This document shows positions 36,763 through 44,954 of a stretch of 52,933 nt of DNA, one piece after another. A program made the translations under genes and the position numbers. The stretch lies in NCBI GenBank assembly GCA_000721275.1, contig JOFO01000042.1:1-52933 (forward strand). The letters run 5' to 3'. Origin of the DNA: Microtetraspora glauca. Lineage in GTDB: Bacteria > Actinomycetota > Actinomycetes > Streptomycetales > Streptomycetaceae. Each line of letters begins with the position of its first letter. The stretch's first letter is position 1. The notes under the pieces were generated by a model, which ran no database searches, was not told the origin of the DNA, and saw only the letters and a program-made list of their open reading frames with translations.

Positions 36763-37839
36763 ATGGAGAATTCGCTACGGCTGATGATCGCCCTGTGCGG
36801 CTCCGCGCTCGTCGCGTACGCCGTCGTGCGGGCCGCCGACCTCGCGGCCCGGCGCGCGGACGCCCGACGCCCCGGCACTCCGCTGTGGGGGCTGCTGCGC
36901 CGGTGCCGCACCCCGCTGTTCGTCGTCCTGTTCACGGTGCTGCTCGGATGGGCGGCGCCGCTCACCGAGTGGGCGCCCGCGCTCGACCCCGACGGCCCGG
37001 TCGCCCGGCTCCGGGTGCTGTGCCTGATCGGCGCCGGCGCCTGGCTGACCGTCCGGTTCGCCACCGCGCTGGTGGAGTCCTCGTTCGCGCGCTACGCCGC
37101 GCACACCCAGGACCGGGCGCGGGTGCGCCGGGTGCGGACGCAGGTCACGCTGATCACCCGGGTCGTGTCGGTGGCCGTCGGGGTGATCGCCTGCGCGGTG
37201 GCGCTGGTGACCTTCCCGTCGTTCCGGACGCTGGGGACGTCGCTGCTCGCCTCGGCCGGCATCATCGGCATCGTGGCCGGCGTGGCGGCGCAGTCGACGC
37301 TCGGGAACCTCTTCGCCGGCTTCCAGATCGCCTTCGGCGACATGGTCCGGATAGGCGACACGGTCGTCGTCGACGGCGAGTGGGGCCTCGTCGAGGAGGT
37401 CACCCTGACCTTCCTCACGGTGCGCACCTGGGACGAGCGGCGGGTGACGCTGCCGGTGTCGTACTTCACGTCCCGCCCGTTCGAGAACTGGTCCCGGGGC
37501 GGCGCCGAGATGACGGGCACCGTCTTCCTCCACTGCGACCACGCCACCCCGGTGCCGCGGCTCCGGGCGCACCTGCGGGACTTCCTCGACGAGTGCCCGG
37601 GCTGGGACGGGCGCGCGTGGGACCTGGCCGTCACGGACACCTCCCCCACCGGCATCACGGTCCGCGCGATCGTCACGGCGAAGGACGCCGACGACCTGTG
37701 GACGGTACGGTGCGCGGTCCGCGAGGAACTGGTGCGCTGGCTCGCGCAGGAACAGCCGGCGGCGCTGCCGAGGATCGCGACGGCCCCGGCCCCGGCGGCC
37801 CCCGCTCCGGCTCCGGCCCCGCGCCGGGCGGCCGACTGA
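36763..37839 (+). CDS. MscS-family mechanosensitive ion channel
   Basis: The 358-aa protein has about four membrane helices. The pore helix and following region read LLASAGIIGIVAGVAAQSTLGNLFAGFQIAFGDMVRIGDTVVVDGEWGLVEEVTLTFLTVRTWDERRVTLPVSYFTSRPFENWSRG when taken in overlapping parts, with QSTLGNLFAG and DMVRIGD the family hallmarks. It releases solutes on osmotic downshock. The C-terminus is an Ala/Pro tail. ATG 36763 was chosen as the start giving a complete first helix. A terminator follows after 4 bp. Confidence 0.93.
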   Translation: MENSLRLMIALCGSALVAYAVVRAADLAARRADARRPGTPLWGLLRRCRTPLFVVLFTVLLGWAAPLTEWAPALDPDGPVARLRVLCLIGAGAWLTVRFATALVESSFARYAAHTQDRARVRRVRTQVTLITRVVSVAVGVIACAVALVTFPSFRTLGTSLLASAGIIGIVAGVAAQSTLGNLFAGFQIAFGDMVRIGDTVVVDGEWGLVEEVTLTFLTVRTWDERRVTLPVSYFTSRPFENWSRGGAEMTGTVFLHCDHATPVPRLRAHLRDFLDECPGWDGRAWDLAVTDTSPTGITVRAIVTAKDADDLWTVRCAVREELVRWLAQEQPAALPRIATAPAPAAPAPAPAPRRAAD

Positions 37840-37843
37840 CGCG

Positions 37844-37874
37844 GGCGGCCTCCCGGCCGCGCCGGGAGGCCGCC
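37844..37874. terminator. Terminator after the MscS gene
   Basis: Thirteen-bp arms (37844-37856 and 37862-37874) with loop CCGCG, 4 bp after the stop. The next gene, on the other strand, ends at 37926. Confidence 0.85.
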
Positions 37875-37925
37875 GTCACCGCCGGGCCCGGGCCCGCAGC
37901 CGGGCCCGGCGGTTCGGCGCGGCGG

Positions 37926-38177
37926 TCAGGCCCTCCCGTCCCCGCCGTCCCGCCGCTCGTCGGGGGTGGACCAGGAGTCGTCGCGGGGCGCCCGGGGCTG
38001 CTGCCGCGTGGGGTCGCCGACGGGCCGCCGCCGGCGGGCCGTGCGCCGGGAGCCCCACCAGAAGGCTCCGAGCAGCAGGGCGACCACGACGACGCCGATC
38101 GCGAGGGCGAAGCCGAGCGCGCTGGATCCGGCGGACGCGAGGCCGCCGGTGGCTGAGGACAGGAGGAATCCAGTCAT
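37926..38177 (-). CDS. Small single-helix membrane protein (DUF6479-like)
   Basis: This 83-aa protein has one membrane helix (about 20-42, SALGFALAIGVVVVALLLGAF), then WWGSRRTARRRRP and a hydrophilic tail with RDDSWSTPDERRDGG. The pattern of helix, basic stretch and acidic tail matches a family of small Streptomyces proteins I recall as DUF6479; that name is from memory. Function unknown. It is divergent from the GNAT gene. Confidence 0.75.
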   Translation of the reverse strand: MTGFLLSSATGGLASAGSSALGFALAIGVVVVALLLGAFWWGSRRTARRRRPVGDPTRQQPRAPRDDSWSTPDERRDGGDGRA

Positions 38178-38251
38178 ACGCCGCGTATCTCCCGTCCCGT
38201 CCGCGCCAAACCCCTCGTCGCGCCGGCCCCGCGTCGGGCAGGCTGGGGCGC

Positions 38252-38764
38252 ATGAGCGATCTGCACGGCACCTCCGTCGTCCTGCGTCCCTCGGTCCCCG
38301 GCGACGTCCCCGCGCTGGCCGCCGTCCGCGCCACCCCGGAGGTGCGGGCCCGCTGGCGCGGCGGCGACGACCTGGCGGCGGAGGTCGCCGAGGACCTGGC
38401 GGACGAGGACACCCACTGCCTGACGATCCGGTACGAGGACCGGATCGTCGGCATGATCCAGTGGTACGCGGAGGAGGAGCCGGACTACCGGCACGCCGGG
38501 ATCGACCTGTTCCTCGACCCGTCGGTGCACGGTCGGGGCCTCGGCACGGACGCCGTGCGCACGCTGGCCCGCCACCTCGTCGACGACCACGGCCACCACC
38601 GCCTCGTCATCGACCCGGCCGCCGACAACGCGGCGGCGATCCGCTGCTACGAGAAGGCCGGCTTCCGCCCGGTCGGCGTGATGCGCCAGTACGAGCGGGG
38701 GCCCGACGGCACCTGGCACGACGGCCTCCTGATGGACCTGCTGGCCTCGGAGCTGCCGCGCTGA
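38252..38764 (+). CDS. GNAT N-acetyltransferase, AAC(6')-like
   Basis: The 170-aa protein has GIDLFLDPSVHGRGLGTDAVRTLARHLV with the acetyl-CoA loop GRGLG-T, and NAAAIRCYEKAGFRPVG. The AIRCYEKAGF segment and spacing resemble aminoglycoside 6'-N-acetyltransferases of the Ib type, but distant members act on proteins or other amines, so drug resistance is not proven. ATG 38252 gives the full first strand. It converges on the ACT-like gene with one base between stops. Confidence 0.88.
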   Translation: MSDLHGTSVVLRPSVPGDVPALAAVRATPEVRARWRGGDDLAAEVAEDLADEDTHCLTIRYEDRIVGMIQWYAEEEPDYRHAGIDLFLDPSVHGRGLGTDAVRTLARHLVDDHGHHRLVIDPAADNAAAIRCYEKAGFRPVGVMRQYERGPDGTWHDGLLMDLLASELPR

Positions 38765-38765
38765 C

Positions 38766-39095
38766 TCAGCGCGCGGGGACGGCGGGCTCCGGCTCCCACA
38801 CGGACGTGGCGTCGACCATGCGGCTCAGCTTCTGGCGGGCGCGGGTCGCGTGGGCCCTCGGCAGCCGGATCTCGGCGAGCGCCCGCTCCGCGCCGGTGAC
38901 GCGGTACGCCAGCGCCAGGACGGGCGTGCTGGAGAGGGTGGCGGCGATCCGCGCGAGCGCCCCGGGGGTGTCCCGGATCGAGACGACGACCGTGCACAGT
39001 TCGGCTGCGCGGGCGCGGGCGTCGGCGTCGGCGTCGGCGTCGGCGGAGACGGAAACGGGGGCCGAGGCGGGGGCTGAACCGTTGTCGTATGCCAT
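38766..39095 (-). CDS. ACT-domain-like small protein behind an attenuator
   Basis: This 109-aa protein has a low-complexity Asp/Ala N-terminus (about 10-30), then CTVVVSIRDTPGALARIAATLSSTPVLALAYRVTGAERALAEIRL. That segment fits the beta-alpha-beta pattern of ACT domains, which bind amino acids. ATG 39095 follows GGAGCAGGAAC. A leader reading frame (39251-39298) and a U-tract terminator (39183-39208) precede it, so expression is probably controlled by attenuation. It may be a stand-alone amino-acid sensor; no enzyme partner is adjacent. Confidence 0.72.
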   Translation of the reverse strand: MAYDNGSAPASAPVSVSADADADADARARAAELCTVVVSIRDTPGALARIAATLSSTPVLALAYRVTGAERALAEIRLPRAHATRARQKLSRMVDATSVWEPEPAVPAR

Positions 39096-39182
39096 GGGGT
39101 GTTCCTGCTCCAAGGGTTCCGGGTTCCGGTGTCCAGGGGGTGTGTCCGGTCCTGCCGGATCGGCCGGCCGGGGAAACAAAAG

Positions 39183-39208
39183 AGACCCCTCGTGGACACG
39201 AGAGGTCT
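39183..39208 (-). terminator. Intrinsic terminator in the leader of the ACT-like gene
   Basis: In the minus-strand RNA AGACC-U-CUCGU pairs with ACGAG-G-GGUCU (11 bp including one G-U pair) around loop GUCC, followed by CUUUUGUUU. The wobble and the U tract both favour the minus strand. It sits about 90 bp before the ACT-like start. Confidence 0.8.
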
Positions 39209-39250
39209 GCGCGCGGGCGGTGGGTCCGGCCGGGAGGGGTCGCCTCCGGC

Positions 39251-39298
39251 TCAGCTCGGTGCCGGCACGCGGGCGCTGGTAATGAGCCGCCGCTGCAT
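39251..39298 (-). CDS. 15-aa putative leader peptide
   Basis: ATG 39298 opens MQRRLITSARVPAPS, ending in TGA 39251-39253. GGCAGGATT is a fair RBS upstream. The stop is about 43 nt before the terminator stem, a geometry compatible with ribosome-mediated attenuation. The peptide shows no run of a single amino acid, so the sensed signal is unclear. Confidence 0.55.
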   Translation of the reverse strand: MQRRLITSARVPAPS

Positions 39299-39505
39299 GC
39301 CGGAATCCTGCCACGACCGCCCACCCTCCGGGAAACCCGTCTCACACCCCGGACACCCACCCCCGAGGCCGACGGCCCCGCCGGACCGGCCCGCGCTCCA
39401 CCACCCTCCACCCTCCACCAGGCCCCGTTGCCTTCACCTCCGACCCATTGCATCAATTCCCCTTTCCTGAACTGCACTGATATGACAAGGCGATTGACCG
39501 CCCTC

Positions 39506-39527
39506 CTGAACGCAACGTAGCGTTCAG
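39506..39527. promoter_or_regulatory. TetR-type palindrome upstream of P450
   Basis: CTGAACGC (39506-39513) and GCGTTCAG (39520-39527) flank AACGTA, a 22-bp site 40 bp before the P450 start. The symmetry and size suit a TetR-family operator; the TetR gene at 41495 is a candidate. Confidence 0.6.
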
Positions 39528-39567
39528 CGGAAAGGAAACGCATCGCATCACGAGATGGGGAACGCTC

Positions 39568-40761
39568 ATGAGCGAGTCCGTGCACACCCTCACGACCATG
39601 CCGACGGAGCGGCAGCCCGGCTGCCCCTTCGACCCGCCGGCCGAACTGCTCGAAGCCCGCCGGCACGGCCCGCTCAGCCGCTACACCCATCCCGGCGGCC
39701 AGTCCGCCTGGCTGATCACCGGGTACGACCAGGTGCGGTCCGTCCTCGCCGACCCGCGCTTCAGCGCGCGCAAGGACCTCATGAACGTCGTCGACTTCAA
39801 GCTTCCGCCGGCGCCGCCCGGCGAGTTCCTGCTCATGGACGAGCCGGAGCACAGCCGCTACCGGAAGCCCCTGATCGGCAGGTTCACCGTCCGGCGGATG
39901 CGGATGCTCACCGAGCGGATCGAGCAGATCACCGCCTCCTGCCTGGACGCCATGGAGAAGACCGGGCCGCCGGCCGACCTGGTGACGGCGTTCGCCAAGC
40001 CGATCCCCACCATCGTGATCTGCGAGATCCTGGGCGTGCCCTACGAGGACCGGGCGTCCTTCCAGGAGCAGATCGACGCGTTCATGGGCGGCGAGGTCAG
40101 CGACGAGGAGCTGATCGCGGCGTACACCGCGACGCAGGAGTACCTGGAGCGGCTGGTGGCCGCCAAGCGCGCGCACCCCACCGACGACGTGCTCAGCGAG
40201 CTCACCGACAGCGACCTGACCGACGAGGAGCTGAAGGGCATCAGCCTCATCCTGCTGGCCGCCGGCTTCGACACCACCGCGAACATGCTGTCCCTCGGCA
40301 CCTTCGCGCTGCTGCGGAACCCGGAGCAGCTCGCCGCGCTCCGCGCCGATCCCGCACTCACCGACGGCGCCGTGGAGGAACTGCTGCGGTACCTGAGCGT
40401 CGCCAAGACGTTCCACCGGACGGCGCTGGAGGACGTCGAACTGGGCGGCCAGACCATCAAGGCCGGGACGACGGTCGTCCTCTCGTACCACACCGCCAAC
40501 CGCGACCCCGACCGCTTCCCCGACCCCCACACCCTCGACCTGAGCCGGCCGGCCGGCGGGCACCTGGCCTTCAGCCACGGCATCCACCAGTGCCTGGGGC
40601 AGCAGCTGGCCCGCGTCGAGATGCGGGTCGCGTTCCGCGCCCTGCTCGACCGCTTCCCGACGCTGCGCCTGGCCGTGCCGGCCGAGGAGGTCGCCCTGCG
40701 GCCGGAGACGGCGGACATCTTCGGCGTGAAGAGCCTCCCGGTCACCTGGGACGCGTCGTGA
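39568..40761 (+). CDS. Cytochrome P450 (CYP105-like)
   Basis: The 397-aa P450 has the I-helix LLAAGFDTTANM, ExxR in EELLRYL, and the haem loop HLAFSHGIHQCLGQQLA with the Cys ligand. The N-terminal CPFDPPAEL and the paired downstream ferredoxin resemble CYP105-type operons of Streptomyces. It oxidises a xenobiotic or pathway intermediate. ATG 39568 follows GGGGAACG. The stop overlaps the ferredoxin start. It may belong with the PKS locus to the right, but the TetR-like palindrome suggests its own control. Confidence 0.93.
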   Translation: MSESVHTLTTMPTERQPGCPFDPPAELLEARRHGPLSRYTHPGGQSAWLITGYDQVRSVLADPRFSARKDLMNVVDFKLPPAPPGEFLLMDEPEHSRYRKPLIGRFTVRRMRMLTERIEQITASCLDAMEKTGPPADLVTAFAKPIPTIVICEILGVPYEDRASFQEQIDAFMGGEVSDEELIAAYTATQEYLERLVAAKRAHPTDDVLSELTDSDLTDEELKGISLILLAAGFDTTANMLSLGTFALLRNPEQLAALRADPALTDGAVEELLRYLSVAKTFHRTALEDVELGGQTIKAGTTVVLSYHTANRDPDRFPDPHTLDLSRPAGGHLAFSHGIHQCLGQQLARVEMRVAFRALLDRFPTLRLAVPAEEVALRPETADIFGVKSLPVTWDAS

Positions 40762-40985
40762 CGAGCGGGACGCCGAGCCTGGGCGTCGACCGCGACCGCT
40801 GCATCGGCGCCGGCATGTGCGCCATGACCGCCCCCGAGGTGTTCGACCAGGACCCCGACGACGGCCTCGTGCTCCTGCTGGCCCCCGAGCCGCCGGCCGC
40901 CCACCGCGCCGCCGCGCGGATGGCCGCCGGCCTCTGCCCCGCCGGGGCGATCACCGTCCACCGGCCGGACGCGGCGGAGGACTGA
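40758..40985 (+). CDS. 3Fe-4S type ferredoxin partner of the P450
   Basis: This 75-aa ferredoxin has CIGAGMC near residue 16 and CPAGAI near 61, a three-Cys pattern for a [3Fe-4S] cluster. GTG 40758 overlaps the P450 stop (GTGA), so stoichiometric synthesis is expected. It carries electrons to the upstream P450 and could also serve the P450 at 7577. Confidence 0.93.
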   Translation: MTSGTPSLGVDRDRCIGAGMCAMTAPEVFDQDPDDGLVLLLAPEPPAAHRAAARMAAGLCPAGAITVHRPDAAED

Positions 40986-41494
40986 GGGCCCGGGCCCCCC
41001 AGGGGATCAGCGGTCGCCCGCCAGGTCGAGATCGTGCTCGGGCGCCCGGACCGGAGCCGGTGCCGGCTCCGGCCGGCGCCAGGGGCGGGCGATCGGCCGG
41101 GAGACCGTCCACCACCACACCTCCGCGGGCACGCGTGCGGGGCCTGGTTGGTCGCCCAGTGGATCGGCAGGAGGGCACCGGACGGGGCGCCGCCCTGGAG
41201 GTCGAGGCGCTTCATGCGCGCGCAGACTTCGGACTTACTCGTCCAGGCGGCTGGTTGGCCCAGCCGGTCCCGAGGGGGATGGTGGGGCGGCTTTGCCGGG
41301 TGGGCAACGCATATTCCGCCGGATGGCTCGAAGTGACATACTCCTGGCATGACTGACGGCGCCTCAGGCGCGCCGACCGTGCGGCTCCGCCTCCCGGGGG
41401 GAGAGGCTGGGTGCCGCGGAACGCGGTCGCTGGTCCGGAGGGCCGCGAAGTACCGTGTGCAGGAGGTTCCGACAGGTCGAGACGGGGGTGCACG
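40986..41494. other. Gene-free spacer before the TetR gene
   Basis: No gene is recognised in these 509 bp; the reading frames are short and lack a family pattern. Between 41200 and 41350 the GC content falls and CATACT (about 41336-41341) could be a -10 box. GCGCCTCAGGCGC near 41361-41373 is a small palindrome. Confidence 0.45.
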
Positions 41495-42088
41495 ATGAGG
41501 ACCGGGGTCCGGGCACAGCAGCGCGAACAGACCCGGAAGACACTGGTGCGCGAGAGCCGACGGCTCTTCTCGACCCAGGGCTACGCATCCGTCAACCTGT
41601 CGGAGGTCGTCCAGGCGGCCGGCGTCACCAAGGGGGCGCTCTACCACCACTTCGAGGGCGGCAAGGCCGCGCTCTTCCAGGCCGTGCTGGAGCAGGTCCA
41701 GCAAGAGATCGCCACCCGTGTCGCGGCGACGGCCGACGCGCAGCAGGACTCCTGGAGCCAGCTCACGGCCGGCTGCCACGCCTTCCTGGAAGCAACCACG
41801 GACCCCTCCGTCCAGCGGATCATGCTGGTGGACGGACCCGCGGTGCTCGGCTGGCGGAGCTGGCGAGCGCTGACCGAAGCCACCTCCGGCCGCCACCTGG
41901 CCCACGCCCTCACCGCGCTCGTCCTGGAGGGCACCATCCCGGCCCAGCCGGTGGCACCGCTGACACATCTGCTGTCCGGCGCGATGAACGAGGCCGCCTT
42001 GTGGCTGGCCGTGTCGGAGGACGCCGCCGATCTGGACGCCACGCGCCAGGCGCTGACCCGGATACTGGAAGCGCTGCGCACCAGGTGA
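41495..42088 (+). CDS. TetR-family transcription regulator
   Basis: The 197-aa protein has the TetR N-terminal HTH: REQTRKTLVRESRRLFSTQGYASVNLSEVVQAAGVTKGALYHHFEGGKAALF in overlapping pieces, with AGVTKGALYHHF the recognition part. The C-terminal ligand domain is all helical. ATG 41495 was chosen because the HTH starts within 15 residues. Candidate operators are the palindromes at 39506-39527 and the pair at 42525-42575. It probably controls the VOC genes or P450 and responds to a drug-like ligand. Confidence 0.92.
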   Translation: MRTGVRAQQREQTRKTLVRESRRLFSTQGYASVNLSEVVQAAGVTKGALYHHFEGGKAALFQAVLEQVQQEIATRVAATADAQQDSWSQLTAGCHAFLEATTDPSVQRIMLVDGPAVLGWRSWRALTEATSGRHLAHALTALVLEGTIPAQPVAPLTHLLSGAMNEAALWLAVSEDAADLDATRQALTRILEALRTR

Positions 42089-42096
42089 CCCTGCGC

Positions 42097-42117
42097 GGCG
42101 CCCCCCGTCGGGGCGCC
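42097..42117. terminator. Hairpin after the TetR gene
   Basis: GGCGCCCC (42097-42104) and GGGGCGCC (42110-42117) with loop CCGTC, 8 bp after the stop; the opposing VOC gene ends at 42153. Confidence 0.7.
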
Positions 42118-42152
42118 CCGCGGTGCTCCCCCCACCCGGCGCCGCGCGCCGG

Positions 42153-42509
42153 TCAGGCCGCCACGACGTCGACGCGGACCCCGTTGGGGTCGACGATGAC
42201 GACGCGCCGCCCTTCCCCCTGCTCCGCGCCCTCCACGGCCCCATGGGCGGCCAGCCTCTCCCACGCCGCGTCCCCGTCCGCCACGGCCACGGTGAGCCGC
42301 ACCGCGCGCACGGGCGTGCGGAGGGCCTCGGGCAGCGCGGGGTGGGTGTGGTCGAGGAGCGTGAGCTCGTGCTGCCGCTGCCCGTCGCGGACCAGCGCGG
42401 CGTACCACGGGGTCGCATGGGCGGCGGTGAAGCCGAAGAGTCTCGCGTAGAAACTGCGGGTCTCGTCCATGCGCGAGGTGCAGATCACCGGACAGAAGCT
42501 GGTCAGCAT
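42153..42509 (-). CDS. VOC (glyoxalase/bleomycin-resistance) family protein
   Basis: This 118-aa protein has a VOC fold pattern: MLTSFCPVICTSRMDETRSFYARLFGF, RQHELTLLDHTHPALPEAL and VVIVDPNGVRVDVV. It may sequester or modify a small molecule. ATG 42509 has GGAG 9 bp upstream and fits better than GTG 42527. It is divergent from a second VOC gene with two shared operator-like sites between. Confidence 0.85.
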   Translation of the reverse strand: MLTSFCPVICTSRMDETRSFYARLFGFTAAHATPWYAALVRDGQRQHELTLLDHTHPALPEALRTPVRAVRLTVAVADGDAAWERLAAHGAVEGAEQGEGRRVVIVDPNGVRVDVVAA

Positions 42510-42524
42510 GGACACGACTCCGCT

Positions 42525-42575
42525 CACGTACCTACGGTATGTCAGATGACGCTAGAGACATACCGACGGTATGTC
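42525..42575. promoter_or_regulatory. Paired 19-bp operators between divergent VOC genes
   Basis: GACATACCGACGGTATGTC (42557-42575) is a perfect 9+1+9 palindrome. CACGTACCTACGGTATGTC (42525-42543) is a second copy with a degenerate left arm. Their centres are 32 bp apart, on the same face of the helix. This is a typical arrangement for a TetR or MarR repressor. Confidence 0.75.
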
Positions 42576-42693
42576 AATCTTACTTCCACAGGTTCAACGA
42601 GCGACTGGCGGAGACGTCACGCGGCGGCGTGACGCGGGGGCGCTGGGCTCGTTGGGACGGAACGACCGATGTCCCACGCAGAACGGTGTCACC

Positions 42694-43125
42694 ATGACGT
42701 CCTCCGCCCTGACCAGCTTCTATCCGGTCCTCTGCACCGAGCAGATCGACGAGTCCGTGGCCTTCTACCGCACACACTTCGGGTTCGAGACGACCTACAC
42801 GAGTGACTGGTACGTCAGCCTGCGCCGGCTCGAGCCGCCACACCACGAACTGGCCCTGGTCTCCGCAGGCCACCCCACCGTGCCCGAAGGGTACCGGCGG
42901 CCCGCCACGGGCCTCCTCCTCAACTTCGAGGTGGCCGACGTCGACGCCGAGTACGCCCGGCTGGTGCGGGAGGCCGGCCTCCCGGTCGAACTCGACCTGC
43001 GCAGCGAGGCGTTCGGCCAGCGCCACTTCATCGTGGCCGCCCCGGGCGGTGTCCTGGTGGACGTGATCACGCCCATCCCCCCGTCGGGTGAGTACGTCGA
43101 CGCCTATCAGGACGGGGTCGAGTAG
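42694..43125 (+). CDS. VOC family protein, second copy
   Basis: The 143-aa protein starts [31 protein letters not shown] and has [18 protein letters not shown] and [15 protein letters not shown], the same pattern as its divergent neighbour, so the two probably arose by duplication. ATG 42694 was chosen because homology starts there; ATG 42571 lies inside the operator. The RBS is weak. It could bind the locus product and give resistance, as VOC proteins do for bleomycin-type drugs, but this is inferred. Confidence 0.82.
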   Translation: MTSSALTSFYPVLCTEQIDESVAFYRTHFGFETTYTSDWYVSLRRLEPPHHELALVSAGHPTVPEGYRRPATGLLLNFEVADVDAEYARLVREAGLPVELDLRSEAFGQRHFIVAAPGGVLVDVITPIPPSGEYVDAYQDGVE

Positions 43126-43286
43126 CGGGGTGGGAGGTCGGGGGTGGGGGTGTGCCACGGTACAAGGCAGCGGTGCAGGTGCCGCTGGGGCGGGGCCCGG
43201 GGTGGTACCCGGGTGGCTTGCCGGGGCGCGGCCGGACTTGCTGCCGCGCCCCGTACGGCGCCGGGCTGGTGCCACCGCATGACGGT

Positions 43287-43317
43287 TCCGGCCCGCGTCG
43301 TCGTGACGCGGGCCGGA
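43287..43317. terminator. Terminator between VOC and MFS genes
   Basis: Thirteen-bp arms (43287-43299 and 43305-43317) with loop GTCGT, between convergent genes ending at 43125 and 43356. Confidence 0.8.
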
Positions 43318-43355
43318 CTCGGGGTCGCCCTTCCGGGCGGGACGGACGGCTTGTG

Positions 43356-44954
43356 TCAGCCCTCCACACCGACGGGGGCGGCCCCGTCGGCCGCGCCCTC
43401 GGAGTCGCCGGCGCCCTCGCCCGCGCCCGTCGGGGGCAGCTTCACGACGAGCGCCACCAGCACGGCCGAGCCGACCGCCACGACCGCCCCGATGCCGCCG
43501 ATGATGTTCAGGCCGTCGGTGAAGGCGTCCCGGGCCGAGGCCAGCAAGCCGGAGGCCGCCTCCGCGGACAGGCCCCGCGCCGCGTCGACCGCGCCGGCCA
43601 ACGTGTCCCTGGCGTACTCCGGTGCCCCCTGAGGGACCTTCACCCCGGCGTGGTACACGGCCGCGCTGAGGCTGCCGAGCAGCGCCACGCCCAGCGCCAT
43701 GCCCAGCTCGGTGCTGGTCTCCGACAGGGCGGCCGCGCCGCCGGCCCGCTCCGGCGGGGCCGATCCGACCACGATGTCGGTGCCCAGCGCGATCAGCGGA
43801 CCGCCGCCCGCGTACACGAAGGCGAAGCCGATGACCACCTGGGCGATGCCCGAGGAGCTGTCGGCCAGGAACAGCGTCAGATGGCCCACCGCCGAGACGG
43901 CCAGGCCGACCGCGACGACGTACGCGGGCCGGAAGCGGCTCGCCGCCATCGGGGACACCACCGCGGTGACGATCAGCGCGAACGCCGCCGGCAGCAGCCA
44001 CAGGCCCGCCTTCATCGGCGTCAGGCCTCCGACGAGCTGGAGGTACTGCGTCACCATCAGATATGTGCCGCCCGCCACGAGCATGCTGAGCAGAAGCGTC
44101 ACCAGCGCGGTGCGGAACGTGGGGGTACGGAAGAGCGCCAGGTCCATCAGCGGGCTTTCCAGGGAGCGCTGCCGGCGGATGAAGAGCGCCCCGACGGCCA
44201 GGCCCACGACGACCGCGGCGACCGGGACGGCCCCGAAGCCGTCGTTGGCGATCTCCTTCAGGCCGTAGATCACCGGCAGGATCGCGGCCAGCGACAGCGC
44301 GGCGCTCGTCAGGTCGAGGCCGCCGGCCTGCTCGTCACGGTACTCGGGGAGCAGCAGGGGACCGGCCACCAGCAGCAGCGCCATGATCGGCACGCCGAGC
44401 AGGAAGACCGAGCCCCACCAGAAGTACTCCAGCATGGCACCGCCGACCACCGGACCGAGCGCGATGCCCACGGAGAACATCGTGACCCAGACGGCGATGG
44501 CCACACCGCGCTGACGGGCGTCGTGGAACATGTTCATGATCAGGGCGAGCGTGGAGGGCATCAGCGTGGCCCCGGCCAGACCCATCGCCGCCCGCGCCGC
44601 AATCAGCGTGACCGGGTCGTTGGCGAAGACGGCGGCCAGCGAGGCGACGCCGAACGCCGCCGCGCCGATCAGCAGCAGCTTCCGGCGGCCGATCCGGTCG
44701 CCCAGGGTGCCCATGGTCACCAGGAAGCCCGCGATCAGGAAGCCGTAGATGTCGATGATCCACAGCATCTGGGAGGCGGACGGGTCCAGAGCCGCGCTGA
44801 TGTGCGGCACGGCGAGGTGCAGCACGCTCACGTCGATGGAGAGCAGCAGGGTCGGCAGCGCCAGGACTGCCAGGCCCAGCCACTCGCGTGGCCCTGCCTG
44901 CGCGGGGGTGTCGGTGTTGGTGGTCAAGGGGGGTCCTTTCGGGGTCGTGCTCAT
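43356..44954 (-). CDS. MFS drug efflux transporter (DHA2, EmrB/QacA-like, 14 TM)
   Basis: This 532-aa transporter shows about 14 hydrophobic helices, LSIDVSVLHLAVPHI at the first helix, GTLGDRIGRRKLL (motif A), RAAMGLAGATLMPSTLALI, and GPVVGGAMLEYFWWGSVFLLGVP (motif C region). It is a proton-driven exporter of hydrophobic drugs and the likely self-resistance and export pump of the PKS locus. ATG 44954 overlaps the TE stop (ATGA); TTG 44927, with AAAGGA 6 bp upstream, is a serious alternative start. Confidence 0.92.
   Translation of the reverse strand: MSTTPKGPPLTTNTDTPAQAGPREWLGLAVLALPTLLLSIDVSVLHLAVPHISAALDPSASQMLWIIDIYGFLIAGFLVTMGTLGDRIGRRKLLLIGAAAFGVASLAAVFANDPVTLIAARAAMGLAGATLMPSTLALIMNMFHDARQRGVAIAVWVTMFSVGIALGPVVGGAMLEYFWWGSVFLLGVPIMALLLVAGPLLLPEYRDEQAGGLDLTSAALSLAAILPVIYGLKEIANDGFGAVPVAAVVVGLAVGALFIRRQRSLESPLMDLALFRTPTFRTALVTLLLSMLVAGGTYLMVTQYLQLVGGLTPMKAGLWLLPAAFALIVTAVVSPMAASRFRPAYVVAVGLAVSAVGHLTLFLADSSSGIAQVVIGFAFVYAGGGPLIALGTDIVVGSAPPERAGGAAALSETSTELGMALGVALLGSLSAAVYHAGVKVPQGAPEYARDTLAGAVDAARGLSAEAASGLLASARDAFTDGLNIIGGIGAVVAVGSAVLVALVVKLPPTGAGEGAGDSEGAADGAAPVGVEG

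Noticed and set aside
38252..38764. GNAT gene as a confirmed aminoglycoside resistance gene
   Set aside because: Only a motif-level likeness to AAC(6') is visible, and the family is broad.
41034..41336. Possible 100-aa plus-strand protein upstream of TetR
   Set aside because: No good start, no family pattern, and overlapping frames are equally open.
39568..43125. P450, ferredoxin, TetR and VOC genes as certain members of the PKS-AOS cluster
   Set aside because: They are close but on other transcripts with their own operators, so membership is only possible.
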